Shown: positions 40,731 through 49,312, counted from the stretch's first letter. The stretch: 64,000 nucleotides of DNA from Aurantiacibacter aquimixticola (GCF_003605475.1 NZ_RAHX01000001.1:2447057-2511056); one strand, 5' to 3'. Notes: a model not told the origin generated them from the letters alone. Numbers and translations: made by a program.

Positions 40731-41620
40731 CGCCGGGCACCATCCTCGGCGGCTTGTCCACTGTCCCCAACCTCGAAGAGGGCTTGCGCGCCTATCGCGA
40801 CGTGCTCGGGCTGGAGCTTGTCGAGCGTGGCGAGCTGCCAAAGGACCTTGCGAACAGCTGGGGCTGCCCGGCGAACGTCCGATCGCCCTACGCAGTCTTT
40901 CGTCCCGTGAGCGGTGAGCCATGCTGGTTTCGTCTGGTCGAGCAGCCAGCGCATGCCAATTTTCGTCCGACCCGCACATATGGCTGGGCCGCGTTCGAAT
41001 GCACGGTCGAGGATGTGTGGCGCTGGCCGAAGGAATTGCCTGCGGATCTGTTCACCATCGTCGGCATGCCGAAGAATATTGCGAACATGAAGCCCACATT
41101 CATTCCCATGCAGGCGCTCGGGCCAGGGCGGGAAATGGTCTACCTGAACGAGGTTCTGACGCCGCAATCGGATCTCTTTCTGCCACCGGCGAAATCACCC
41201 GTAGATCGCATTTTTATCTGCGTGCTCGCCACGCCCGATCGCGAAGCCAGCGTGGCATGGTATGTCGATGCGCTGGGGTTTGACCGGGGTACGGATTATA
41301 CCATCCCGTACACCATGATAAATAAGGCGTTCGATCTGTCGGCTGGCACGCAAACGACGCTCACCATGGTGCAGAAAGATCGGATGCCTATCGTCGAGGT
41401 GGACGACTATCCCGAGGCGGCGACACACCGTCCTCGTCACGAAGGCATGCTGCCGCCTGGAAATGCCCTCGTGACGCTGGCTGTAAACGATCTCGATGCT
41501 TGCCAGGTCGACTGGATTGCCTCGCCGGCGCTTCGCGACGGCGCGCTCTATGAGGGGCGACGTGCCGGCACCACGCACGGCCGGGCGGGTGAGCTGCTCG
41601 AACTGGTGGAAACGCAATGA
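40727..41620 (+). CDS. two-domain VOC family protein
   Basis: A 297-residue cytosolic protein with two VOC modules: the first from GGLSTVPNLEEGLRAYRDVLGLEL, the second from FICVLATPDREASVAWYVDALGF with C-terminal strand HGRAGELLELVE. It begins with TTG 40727 in a TTGA overlap with the crotonase gene and overlaps the next gene by ATGA. Two-module VOC proteins include extradiol dioxygenases, isomerases and glyoxalases; metal ligands could not be assigned with certainty. Distinct from the exported VOC protein at 18289-19383. Confidence 0.75.
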   Translation: MTPGTILGGLSTVPNLEEGLRAYRDVLGLELVERGELPKDLANSWGCPANVRSPYAVFRPVSGEPCWFRLVEQPAHANFRPTRTYGWAAFECTVEDVWRWPKELPADLFTIVGMPKNIANMKPTFIPMQALGPGREMVYLNEVLTPQSDLFLPPAKSPVDRIFICVLATPDREASVAWYVDALGFDRGTDYTIPYTMINKAFDLSAGTQTTLTMVQKDRMPIVEVDDYPEAATHRPRHEGMLPPGNALVTLAVNDLDACQVDWIASPALRDGALYEGRRAGTTHGRAGELLELVETQ

Positions 41621-42375
41621 CGACCCTCGTCCGGCTTCTGGTGGCAATCCTGATGCTGGCGGGCATCGCGCCTTGCGCGGCCGCGCAGGACGATCGTTCA
41701 GCCCGCGCTATCGTCGAGAGCGCGATCGAGGCGCATGGTGGCGAGCTGTTTCTCAATCCCGGCACGCTTCAATTGAGAGGCACCGCCATATTTTACGATC
41801 CCGCCACAGGAGCGGTTCGCTCGAGAGTGGATGACTACCGGATGTGGCGCGAATTTTCGGAAGACCGCCTCGTCGCTCACGGTGCGGAGGGCAAGGTGCG
41901 CATCATCGCGACAAACGAGAACGTGTCGCTCTTCGAAGTCGGCTACGATGGCGAGACCACCTGGACGCAGGACGGCGTCATGCCGCGCGATGAGGCGGAT
42001 GCGTATTGGGCCAACAATTTCGGTTTCGGTATCATCCGCTCGGCGCTCAACGATAGGTTTGTCCTGCAAACAGGGCCCCAGCGGCGTATCGGCGGGCGCG
42101 AAACGCACATTGTGCGGATCATCGATCCGCAGGGGCAGGAAACGCTGTTCGGCGTCGATGCGGACAGCCATTTCCTCACATATATGGCCTTCCGATCCCC
42201 GCGCGGCTTCCACGAGCGGCTTTATGGAGACTTTATCAAACTGGAAAACGGCTGGGTTCAGGCCCGCAGCGTGTCGCTGCTTTACGATGGTGTGCTGTCA
42301 AACACCGTGTTTTGGGAACACGCCGTGGTCGGCGAGCCGATCGACCCAGTCATTTTCACGCCGCCATCTGAATGA
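41617..42375 (+). CDS. exported LolA-like/unknown protein
   Basis: A 252-residue protein with a signal peptide (MTTLVRLLVAILMLAGIAP..., cleavage near CAAAQ, residue 24) and a beta-rich body (TLQLRGTAIFYDPATGAV, ETTWTQDGVMPRDEADAYW, FGVDADSHFLTYMAFRSP) reminiscent of the LolA/LppX half-barrel used to carry hydrophobic ligands in the periplasm. That resemblance is by pattern only. Coupled to the VOC gene and the YciI-like gene by ATGA overlaps. A periplasmic binding or carrier role for a lipophilic substrate would fit the pathway. Confidence 0.62.
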   Translation: MTTLVRLLVAILMLAGIAPCAAAQDDRSARAIVESAIEAHGGELFLNPGTLQLRGTAIFYDPATGAVRSRVDDYRMWREFSEDRLVAHGAEGKVRIIATNENVSLFEVGYDGETTWTQDGVMPRDEADAYWANNFGFGIIRSALNDRFVLQTGPQRRIGGRETHIVRIIDPQGQETLFGVDADSHFLTYMAFRSPRGFHERLYGDFIKLENGWVQARSVSLLYDGVLSNTVFWEHAVVGEPIDPVIFTPPSE

Positions 42376-42677
42376 CGAGGCTCTTCGCCTTTCACTGCCG
42401 CGATGGCGAAAACGCGGCGGCGCTGCGCGAAAGGCACTTGCAGGCGCATCTGGACCATATCGAGGCGCATATTGAAGGCTTTGCCGTCGCGGGACCGCTC
42501 AAGCGGGATGAGGAGACGGTGGGGTCCCTGATCGTGGTGAAGGCGGATGACGAGATTGCGGCGCGCGCCTTCTTCGAGACCGACCCATACTTCGCGGCTG
42601 GCATCTGGCAGGCAATCCGTGTCGATGAACTGCGCGCCGTGGCCGGCGACTGGGCCAGCGGAGTGGCGTGGAACTAG
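42372..42677 (+). CDS. YciI-like protein
   Basis: A 101-residue YCII-domain protein: LRERHLQAHLDHIEAHIE, AVAGPLKRDEETVGSLIVV, then ARAFFETDPYFAAGIWQ. The fold is a ferredoxin-like alpha/beta dimer related to muconolactone isomerase; members include small hydrolases and dehydrochlorinase-like enzymes. The conserved His/Asp pair expected for catalysis is present (His in AHLDHI, Asp in TDPY). Last gene of the 11-gene operon; only 3 bases separate it from the convergent AhpD-like gene. Confidence 0.75.
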   Translation: MTRLFAFHCRDGENAAALRERHLQAHLDHIEAHIEGFAVAGPLKRDEETVGSLIVVKADDEIAARAFFETDPYFAAGIWQAIRVDELRAVAGDWASGVAWN

Positions 42678-42680
42678 ACT

Positions 42681-43253
42681 TTAGCGAAAGTCCGGTATCG
42701 TCTTGCTCGCGACATCGAGCGGGGCAGTCTCCAATTCGGTAGCCAGCGTCGAATTCCAGCGATTGAGAAGCCCGAACAGCGATATCATCGCGACGATTTC
42801 CAATATCTGCCGCTCCGAATAATGCGCGCGCAGAGCTTCGAAATGCTCGTCGTTCGAGGCATTCGGCTGCTGTGCTGCGGCGAGGGCAAGGTCCAGCGCG
42901 GCACGCTCTGCCTTGGTGAAGAGCGGACTGGTCGCGTATTCCCAGACCGCCGCCACTTTTGCCTCGTCACCGCCCGCCTGCTTCACTGCACCATGCGCCG
43001 TGTGCGCCTGGCAGTAACGGCAGCCCGATGCGCTGCTCGCCACCAGGGCGATCAGGCGTTTCAACAGCGGGTCTATCTCCGTGCTTTCGTAAATCGTGCC
43101 AACCAGCTGCTCCAGCGCCGAAAGCAGCTGCGGCCAGCGTGCCATCGTCAGCACGTCATTGGCCGTAAAGCCCATCGTCTCCTGCGCGAATACCAGCGCG
43201 CGGCGCGTGTCTTGCGGTAACTCGTCCAGAGTCAGCGGGGCGATCCGTGCCAT
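42681..43253 (-). CDS. carboxymuconolactone decarboxylase/AhpD-like protein
   Basis: A 190-residue alpha-helical protein with the AhpD core SSASGCRYCQAHTAHGAVKQ, where the CxxC pair and His are the peroxidase/disulfide site. The C-terminal half ends in a helix containing MISLFGLLNRWNS. Such proteins act as peroxidatic reductases or as decarboxylases. The start is ATG 43253, 4 bases after the upstream stop; a TTG at 43271 would overlap the upstream gene. Second gene of a two-gene box-7 operon with the exported unknown protein. Confidence 0.82.
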   Translation of the reverse strand: MARIAPLTLDELPQDTRRALVFAQETMGFTANDVLTMARWPQLLSALEQLVGTIYESTEIDPLLKRLIALVASSASGCRYCQAHTAHGAVKQAGGDEAKVAAVWEYATSPLFTKAERAALDLALAAAQQPNASNDEHFEALRAHYSERQILEIVAMISLFGLLNRWNSTLATELETAPLDVASKTIPDFR

Positions 43254-43257
43254 CAGC

Positions 43258-43905
43258 TCAGCGATCGCCAACAGGCGCGCAGCTGGCCTGCACCCAGCGC
43301 AGGTTTATGCCGATCAATGCGGCGTCGGGCGATGTCCAGCTATAGCTCTCGGCGCGTTCTGGATCGTCACGGTGCATGTAAAGGACGAGGGAGGGGCGGT
43401 TGGAGCTCCCACGCGCCCACGTCACATTCCGCATCCTGAGCGTGACGTCGGGAGCTTCCCCGTCGCCGGACACGAAGATGCGACCGCCCTGATCGAAGAC
43501 ACTCAGCCCGCGTTGGAAGGTCCACGCTTCACTCCCATCGGGGTTGCCGGCGAATTTTCGTATGGAGATCCAGCATTGGAAAGGTCGCGCGCGGCGCAAT
43601 TCGCTCTGCCCTATCTGCCAGCCATCTTCATCGCGCCGTGAGAGTCCGGGAATCGAATCTGGGCGCCAATCGCCTAGCGGTTCGCCGAACGCATCCACTT
43701 CACGCCAGCGGCCATTCTCTGCGATCTCGTACGAGACCCAGTCCGCCTGCTCCCGGCCTTCCTCTTCGGCGAAGTAGTGGTCCTCCATGTTCGTCCAGAT
43801 ACCGGGCGCTGGCATGTCCTGCGCAGCCGCGGAAGGCGCGAGGCAGCTTGCGAGAAGCGCGAGGGAGGCGATACGCATTTGTGCCAGCCTAGCGTCATAA
43901 TTCAT
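43258..43905 (-). CDS. exported unknown protein
   Basis: A 215-residue protein with a signal peptide (hydrophobic RIASLALLASCLAPSAAAQ, cleavage near residue 29) and a mature part with WTNMEDHYFAEEEGREQADWVSYEIAENG, CWISIRKFAGNPDG and FVSGDGEAPDVTLRMRNVTW. I do not recognise the family. The first ATG at 43905 lies 9 bases from box 7; an ATG at 43878 gives a shorter, more regular signal peptide and cannot be excluded. Divergent from the cytochrome c gene and probably co-regulated with it. Confidence 0.62.
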   Translation of the reverse strand: MNYDARLAQMRIASLALLASCLAPSAAAQDMPAPGIWTNMEDHYFAEEEGREQADWVSYEIAENGRWREVDAFGEPLGDWRPDSIPGLSRRDEDGWQIGQSELRRARPFQCWISIRKFAGNPDGSEAWTFQRGLSVFDQGGRIFVSGDGEAPDVTLRMRNVTWARGSSNRPSLVLYMHRDDPERAESYSWTSPDAALIGINLRWVQASCAPVGDR

Positions 43906-43914
43906 CGCCGCAAG

Positions 43915-43930
43915 ATTTGTCCGGACAAAT
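43915..43930. promoter_or_regulatory. operator palindrome (box 7)
   Basis: Perfect ATTTGTCCGGACAAAT between the divergent exported-protein gene (ATG 9 bases away) and the cytochrome c gene (ATG 44 bases away). It is the rightmost copy and marks the right border of the putative regulon. Confidence 0.86.
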
Positions 43931-43974
43931 GTGCAATGTTCTGGCAGGAATGCTTCATCAACAGGAGAGTTCGC

Positions 43975-44439
43975 ATGCGTCTTTGGCTTAGTTCGCTGAT
44001 CCCGATCACCGCTCTTCTGGCGGGGTGCGAAGCGGAAGAGCAAACCGCAGGGGGCGAAGAGCGTGCGACGGCAGAGGTCGGGGCACCCGCTCCCGACAAT
44101 ACAAGAACGCTGGATGGCACGACTTTCGCCCAATTCACGCCCGATGCCGCGCATGGGGAACAGCTATATCGCCAATGCCAGTCGTGCCACGCGCTCGAGC
44201 CGGGGGTGAACCGGTCCGGCCCGACGCTGGCCGGCATCGTCGGCGCCTCGGCTGGCGCAGTCGATGGCTACAACTACACGCCAGCCAACGCGAATGCCGG
44301 TATCGTCTGGTCGCGCGAAAAGCTGTTCCAGTATCTCGAAGACCCAGACCGGATCATCCCTGGCACCAAGATGGCCTATCCCGGTATGCCGGCGGGCCAG
44401 GATCGAGCGGATCTCATCGCGTTCCTGGCCGAGCAATAG
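43975..44439 (+). CDS. lipoprotein c-type cytochrome
   Basis: A 154-residue class I cytochrome c of the cytochrome c2/c550 type. The signal sequence has a lipobox LLAGC with Cys18, so it should be lipid-anchored on the periplasmic side; a linker of about 35 residues follows. Haem motif Cys68-x-x-Cys71-His72 (RQCQSCH), and the distal Met region [16 protein letters not shown] is 6 bases before ATG 43975. Because it lies in the regulon it may take electrons from the VAO-type flavoprotein or another periplasmic dehydrogenase. A terminator follows. Confidence 0.88.
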   Translation: MRLWLSSLIPITALLAGCEAEEQTAGGEERATAEVGAPAPDNTRTLDGTTFAQFTPDAAHGEQLYRQCQSCHALEPGVNRSGPTLAGIVGASAGAVDGYNYTPANANAGIVWSREKLFQYLEDPDRIIPGTKMAYPGMPAGQDRADLIAFLAEQ

Positions 44440-44473
44440 CGCTCCGGACAGCCTTTACCCGGCGGCGCTTTTT
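44438..44473 (+). terminator. intrinsic terminator after cytochrome c
   Basis: AGCGCTCCGG (44438-44447) can pair with CCGGCGGCGCT (44459-44469), leaving a small internal mismatch, followed by five T. It separates the regulon from the biotin operon. Confidence 0.65.
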
Positions 44474-44488
44474 CGCCATTGCCCGGCT

Positions 44489-45544
44489 ATGTTGAACGAC
44501 AAACACACAACCGCGCAGCCGCGCACCGACTGGACGCGTGAAGAGATCGCTGCCCTGTTCGATCTGCCCTTTACCGAACTTCTTTTCCGCGCCGCCGAAA
44601 CGCACCGCGCGCATCACGCGGCGGATGAGGTGCAGCTGTGCACATTGCTGTCGATCAAGACCGGCGGTTGCCCCGAAGATTGCGGTTATTGTTCGCAAAG
44701 CGCGCATGCCGATAGCGGGGTCGAGGCGACCAAGCTGATGGATGTGCGCCAGGTGCTGCAATCTGCCGCGCAGGCCAAGGATGCGGGCAGCCAGCGCTTC
44801 TGCATGGGCGCTGCATGGCGCAATCCCAAAGAACGCGACATGCCCAAGATCGTCGAGATCGTGAAAGGCGTGCGCGAGATGGGCATGGAGACATGCATGA
44901 CGCTGGGCATGCTCTCCCCCAGTCAGGCCGACCAGCTCGCGGATGCGGGCCTCGATTATTACAATCACAATGTCGACACTGGGCCGGAATATTATGACCG
45001 CGTCATCACCACGCGCAACTACCAGGACCGGCTCGACACTCTGTCCAACGTGCGTGGTGCGGGCATCAATGTGTGCTCCGGCGGCATCGTCGGCATGGGC
45101 GAAACGCGTGAGGATCGCGTCGGCTTCGTGCACACGCTGGCCACGCTGGAACGGCATCCCGAAAGCGTGCCGGTCAACGCTTTGGTGCCGGTGAAAGGCA
45201 CGCCGCTCGGGGATATGCTGGCCGATACGCCGATGGCCAAGATCGACGATATCGAATTCGTGCGCACGGTAGCGGTGGCGCGCATCTGCATGCCGAAAAG
45301 CATGGTGCGGCTCTCCGCCGGGCGCGAGAGCATGTCCGATGCGACGCAGGCCCTTTGCTTCATGGCGGGCGCGAATTCGATCTTCACCGGCGACAAGCTA
45401 CTGACTGCGCCCAATGCGGGCGATGATAGCGATGCGGCAATGTTCGCGCGGCTCGGTCTCAAGGCGATGGCGAGCGAGGAACCGATGCGTGCGGAGAAGG
45501 CACGCGGCGGAGCCTGCAATGCCGGAAGCGTTCCCGCCGAATAG
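44489..45544 (+). CDS. bioB: biotin synthase
   Basis: A 351-residue radical-SAM enzyme that inserts sulfur into dethiobiotin. The SAM cluster motif Cys-x3-Cys-x2-Cys is in [14 protein letters not shown]; the second-cluster residues lie in [24 protein letters not shown] and [13 protein letters not shown], and the Arg of the RLSAGRESM block is present. Length is normal for the family. Start ATG 44489 follows the terminator by 15 bases without an obvious Shine-Dalgarno. First gene of bioB-bioF-bioD-bioA; no BioR-type or BirA-type operator was visible in the short leader. Confidence 0.95.
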   Translation: MLNDKHTTAQPRTDWTREEIAALFDLPFTELLFRAAETHRAHHAADEVQLCTLLSIKTGGCPEDCGYCSQSAHADSGVEATKLMDVRQVLQSAAQAKDAGSQRFCMGAAWRNPKERDMPKIVEIVKGVREMGMETCMTLGMLSPSQADQLADAGLDYYNHNVDTGPEYYDRVITTRNYQDRLDTLSNVRGAGINVCSGGIVGMGETREDRVGFVHTLATLERHPESVPVNALVPVKGTPLGDMLADTPMAKIDDIEFVRTVAVARICMPKSMVRLSAGRESMSDATQALCFMAGANSIFTGDKLLTAPNAGDDSDAAMFARLGLKAMASEEPMRAEKARGGACNAGSVPAE

Positions 45545-45555
45545 GGGCGAGAGCC

Positions 45556-46710
45556 ATGCATGACAGGTTTGCGAAAGCGATTGCGGAGCGCAAGGCGCTC
45601 GGCCGCTATCGCGAATTGCGCGCCATCGAGCCGGGTCCTCCGGGCTTCGTAAGGCGCGATGGACGCGATCTGCTCGATCTGTCCAGCAACGATTATCTCG
45701 GCCTCGCCCGGCATCCGCTTCTGGCTGAGCGAGCGGCCGACCATGCGCGGCGCCTCGGTACGGGTGCGCGTGCGTCCCGGCTCGTCTCCGGCACGCTGGA
45801 AACACATCGGGCGATCGAGGCGCGACTGGCGCAATTCAAAGGCATGGGGCGTGCGCTGCTTTTTGCGAGCGGCTGGCAAGCCAATGCCGCGCTTTTTCCG
45901 GCCCTGCTCAAGCTTGAGCCGGATGCGGCAATCTTCGGCGACTGGCTAATTCACGCAAGCATCCATCACGGTATCTCCGCCGCGCGCACCAGGCATCACG
46001 GCTATCGCCACAACGATCTCGATCATCTGGAGCAACTGCTCAACGAGCATGGCGCGAAGGCCCCGGCTCGTATCATCGTGACCGAAAGCGTTTTCAGCAT
46101 GGATGGCGACCGTGCCGATCTTGCCGAACTCGTGGCATTGGCTCGCAAACATGACGCGCTGCTGGTGGTGGATGAGGCGCATGCTACCGGCGTGCTGGGC
46201 ACTGGCGGCGGTGGATTGACCGCCGATCTCGATCACAAACCCGATATCGTGATGGGCACTTTCAGCAAGGCGCTGGGCGGCTTCGGCGCCTATATCGCGG
46301 CGTCGGGCGAAATTTGCGACTACCTCATCAACGCGAGCAGCGGGTTCATCTACACCACCGCCCCGCCACCTCCGGTGCTGGGCGCGATGGATGCAGCGCT
46401 GGACCTCGTGCCGGGCATGGATGGCGAGCGCGCCCACGTGCTCGCGATGGCGAACCGTCTGCGGGAGGGCTTGTGCGATGCCGGCTATGAAACCGGGCCT
46501 TCCGACACTCAGATCGTACCAGTGATGATCGGCAGCGAAGCGGATGCGCTGGCCTCCAGTGCGGCGCTCGAAGAGGCGGGCATTCTCGGCGTCGCCATCC
46601 GCCCGCCGACGGTGCCGGAAGGAGAAAGTCGCATCCGCTTCTCGCTCTCCGCCGTGCACGGCGCGGCGCAGGTAGACCGCGTCATTGAAGTCATGCGAGG
46701 GCTGCGATGA
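45556..46710 (+). CDS. bioF: 8-amino-7-oxononanoate synthase
   Basis: A 384-residue PLP enzyme of the alpha-oxoamine synthase family condensing pimeloyl thioester with alanine. Seen: SSNDYLGLARHP, GTGARASRLVSGTLETHRAIE, VTESVFSMDGDRADL, DEAHATGVLGTGG and the PLP Lys in MGTFSKALGGFGAY. The gene starts 11 bases after bioB. Gene order and overlap with bioD secure the assignment over glycine C-acetyltransferase relatives. Confidence 0.94.
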   Translation: MHDRFAKAIAERKALGRYRELRAIEPGPPGFVRRDGRDLLDLSSNDYLGLARHPLLAERAADHARRLGTGARASRLVSGTLETHRAIEARLAQFKGMGRALLFASGWQANAALFPALLKLEPDAAIFGDWLIHASIHHGISAARTRHHGYRHNDLDHLEQLLNEHGAKAPARIIVTESVFSMDGDRADLAELVALARKHDALLVVDEAHATGVLGTGGGGLTADLDHKPDIVMGTFSKALGGFGAYIAASGEICDYLINASSGFIYTTAPPPPVLGAMDAALDLVPGMDGERAHVLAMANRLREGLCDAGYETGPSDTQIVPVMIGSEADALASSAALEEAGILGVAIRPPTVPEGESRIRFSLSAVHGAAQVDRVIEVMRGLR

Positions 46711-47324
46711 AAGGCGTGATCGTTTCCGGCACCGATACCGGCATCGGCAAAACCGTCGTCGCAGCCGGCCTGACGGGCGCGCTTGGCGCGACATATTGGA
46801 AGCCGGTGCAAAGCGGCCTCGAAGATGAAACCGACAGCGAGGCTGTCGCGCGGTTGGTGCCCGGTGCACGCATTCTGCCGGAAGTCTATCGCCTCGTCAC
46901 GCCATGTTCTCCGCATGAGGCCGCACGAATCGATGGAGTCGAGATTGACGTGGAGAAGCTGCGTCTGCCGGATGTAGACGGCCCCGTCGTCGTCGAAGGT
47001 GCAGGCGGCGCCATGGTGCCTTACGCCGATGACCTCCTCGCAGCGGACCTGTTCGCAGATTTGGGCATGCCGGCTGTCGTGGTCGCCCGCACCATGCTGG
47101 GAACGATCAGCCACACGCTGATGACGCTGGAAGTCCTACGCGCCCGCGGCGTGCCCGTAGCGGGGGTAATCTTCGTCGGAGAAGCGGAGTTGGTCGCAGA
47201 ATCTGCCATACAACGCTTCGGAGCCGTCGCGCATCTCGGTCGGCTGCCGCATCTCGATCCCCTCGGCGCGAGTGCCTTGCGCGATGCGTTCGCGGCAAAC
47301 ATTCGACTGGATGCGCTGCGATGA
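46707..47324 (+). CDS. bioD: dethiobiotin synthetase
   Basis: A 205-residue ATP-dependent carboxylase that closes the ureido ring of dethiobiotin. The P-loop SGTDTGIGKTVVAAGL is at the N-terminus, YWKPVQSGLEDETDSE and VVVEGAGGAMVP follow as in the family. Overlaps bioF and bioA by ATGA on both sides. Confidence 0.94.
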   Translation: MKGVIVSGTDTGIGKTVVAAGLTGALGATYWKPVQSGLEDETDSEAVARLVPGARILPEVYRLVTPCSPHEAARIDGVEIDVEKLRLPDVDGPVVVEGAGGAMVPYADDLLAADLFADLGMPAVVVARTMLGTISHTLMTLEVLRARGVPVAGVIFVGEAELVAESAIQRFGAVAHLGRLPHLDPLGASALRDAFAANIRLDALR

Positions 47325-48580
47325 CGGAGCGTTCGCCGGTCTGGCACCCTTTCCACCAGCATGGACTGGGAGAAGACATTCCCTTGGTCGAGCGCGCAGA
47401 GGGGGCGATCCTGCACACTGCGGACGGGCGCCAAGTGGTCGATGCCATCAGCAGCTGGTGGGTGACCACGCACGGCCACAATCACCCGCGTATCATCGAG
47501 GCGATCCAGGCCCAGGCCGCGAAGCTTGACCAGCTCATCTTCGCTGGCTGGACGCACCAACCGGCGGAGGATCTGGCGCGTGGCCTGACCGCAATCATGC
47601 CGCCGGAACTCAAGCACGTCTTCTTCTCGGATAGCGGCTCCACCGCAGTCGAGGTCGCCTTGAAGATGGCACTCGGCTTCTGGGCCAATCGCGGAGAAGC
47701 GCGGCACCGGATCGTGGTGATGGAGCACAGCTATCACGGTGATACGATCGGCACGATGAGCGTGGGAGAGCGGGGTATCTTCAACCGTGCTTACAGCCCC
47801 TTGCTGTTCGATGTTGAGACCATTCCGTTCCCACACGTTGGCCGTGAGCAAGCGACCCTCGACGCGCTGCACGCCGCCTGCAAGCGAGGCGATACCGCCG
47901 CTTTCATCGTCGAACCGCTCGTTCTGGGCGCGGGCGGGATGCTCACCTATCCTGCAACGGTTCTGCGACGGTTGCGCGAGACTTGTGCGAGCCATGACGT
48001 TCTGTTCATCGCCGATGAGGTGATGACCGGATGGGGCCGCACCGGCACGCTTCTGGCCTGCGAACAGGCGGGCGTCGTTCCCGACATCTTGTGCCTGGCT
48101 AAAGGACTCACCGGCGGCTCCATGCCACTCGCCGTAACGATGGCCACTGCGCCGATTTACGACGCGCACTATTCGACCGACCGGGCAAAAATGTTTTTTC
48201 ATTCGTCGAGCTTCACCGCAAATCCGATCGCCTGCGCAGCGGCGAACGCGAACTTGGCGATCTGGCGCGAGGAACCGGTGATGGAACGAATTGCCACGCT
48301 TGCAGAGGCTGAGGCGATAGGCTTCGCGAAACTCGCGGAAAGGCATTCACTGACCAATCTTCGCCAATGCGGCACGATTATCGCGGCCGATGTCGTCGTG
48401 CCGGACGAAGGCTATCTGTCGGAGATCGGACCGCGGCTGAAAGCCGGTTTCTTCGCTCGCGATATACTGCTTCGACCGCTCGGCAACACGGTCTATCTAA
48501 TGCCACCATACAGCATCACCGATGCCGAACTTGTCAGAGTTTTCAGCGCAATCGACGAGACACTCGCCGAAGTGCTTTAG
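47321..48580 (+). CDS. bioA: adenosylmethionine-8-amino-7-oxononanoate aminotransferase
   Basis: A 419-residue class III PLP aminotransferase that uses SAM as amino donor. Seen: VWHPFHQHGL typical of BioA, SSWWVTTHGHNHPRI, FFSDSGSTAVEVALKMA, DEVMTGWGRTGTLLACE, and PLP Lys in LCLAKGLTGGSMPLAVT. Its stop overlaps the convergent maiA stop in TTAG (48577-48580). Completes bioBFDA; no bioC/bioH-like pimeloyl gene is in the window. Confidence 0.94.
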   Translation: MTERSPVWHPFHQHGLGEDIPLVERAEGAILHTADGRQVVDAISSWWVTTHGHNHPRIIEAIQAQAAKLDQLIFAGWTHQPAEDLARGLTAIMPPELKHVFFSDSGSTAVEVALKMALGFWANRGEARHRIVVMEHSYHGDTIGTMSVGERGIFNRAYSPLLFDVETIPFPHVGREQATLDALHAACKRGDTAAFIVEPLVLGAGGMLTYPATVLRRLRETCASHDVLFIADEVMTGWGRTGTLLACEQAGVVPDILCLAKGLTGGSMPLAVTMATAPIYDAHYSTDRAKMFFHSSSFTANPIACAAANANLAIWREEPVMERIATLAEAEAIGFAKLAERHSLTNLRQCGTIIAADVVVPDEGYLSEIGPRLKAGFFARDILLRPLGNTVYLMPPYSITDAELVRVFSAIDETLAEVL

Positions 48581-49209
48581 TGCGCATCGGGCTGTGCGCT
48601 TGGATGGGCGCGCTCGAAGGCGGGCAGGGCGTTGCAAGCGCTCTCGATCCGCACCATGCGCGGACAGTCCGTAAGGTCGAAGTCGAAGCGTCGGGCATTG
48701 TAGAGTTGCGGGATCAGCACCGCTTCGAAGAAGCCGGGCGCATCGAACAGGAAATCACCGCAATCCAGCTGCGCCAGCCGCTTCTCGAGCGGGTGCAGCG
48801 TCTTCGCCAGCCAGTGGCGATACCAGGTGTCGATCGCTTCCTGATCGTGACCGAGCTCGTTCTTCAGATATTTCAGCACCGGCAGGTTGAGAGGCGCGTG
48901 CAGTTCGGTGGCGACCGCGTATGCCAGTTCGCGGGCGGTGAAACGCTGCTCCAGATCTGACGGCAGCAGCGGCGCTTCCGGATAGGCTTCGTCCAGCCAC
49001 TCCATGATCGCCATGCTCTGCGCCCGGTCGCGGCCGTCCGCCTCCAGCATCGGTACCGTCGCAAAGGGATTGCGGGACGTAAAACTTGCATCCTTCTGCG
49101 CGCTCTCCAGCAAGTTTACGGGACAGTTCTCATAGGCGATGCCTTTCAGCTCCAGCGCGCAGCGCAGTCGGTAGCTCGTCGAGCTACGCCAATATCCGTA
49201 GAGTTTCAT
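48577..49209 (-). CDS. maiA: maleylacetoacetate isomerase (zeta-class GST)
   Basis: A 210-residue glutathione transferase-fold enzyme that isomerises maleylacetoacetate to fumarylacetoacetate. Seen: LYGYWRSSTSYRLRCALELKG with the zeta-class SS.S motif (Thr-Ser replaces the more usual Cys-Ser), NPFATVPMLEADG and QSMAIMEWLDEAYP in the thioredoxin-like domain, then the helical domain. AGAGG is 7 bases before ATG 49209. Divergent from hmgA and fahA, which encode the enzymes before and after it in tyrosine degradation. Confidence 0.9.
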   Translation of the reverse strand: MKLYGYWRSSTSYRLRCALELKGIAYENCPVNLLESAQKDASFTSRNPFATVPMLEADGRDRAQSMAIMEWLDEAYPEAPLLPSDLEQRFTARELAYAVATELHAPLNLPVLKYLKNELGHDQEAIDTWYRHWLAKTLHPLEKRLAQLDCGDFLFDAPGFFEAVLIPQLYNARRFDFDLTDCPRMVRIESACNALPAFERAHPSAQPDAH

Positions 49210-49312
49210 CCGGCACCTCTTTCCGCTTCGCCCGTTGGCACCGGTAAGACCATTGCGGAACCGCGCCAAGAGGGGCATGAGACCAACAGGTTTCATGTGA
49301 GACTAAACAGGC

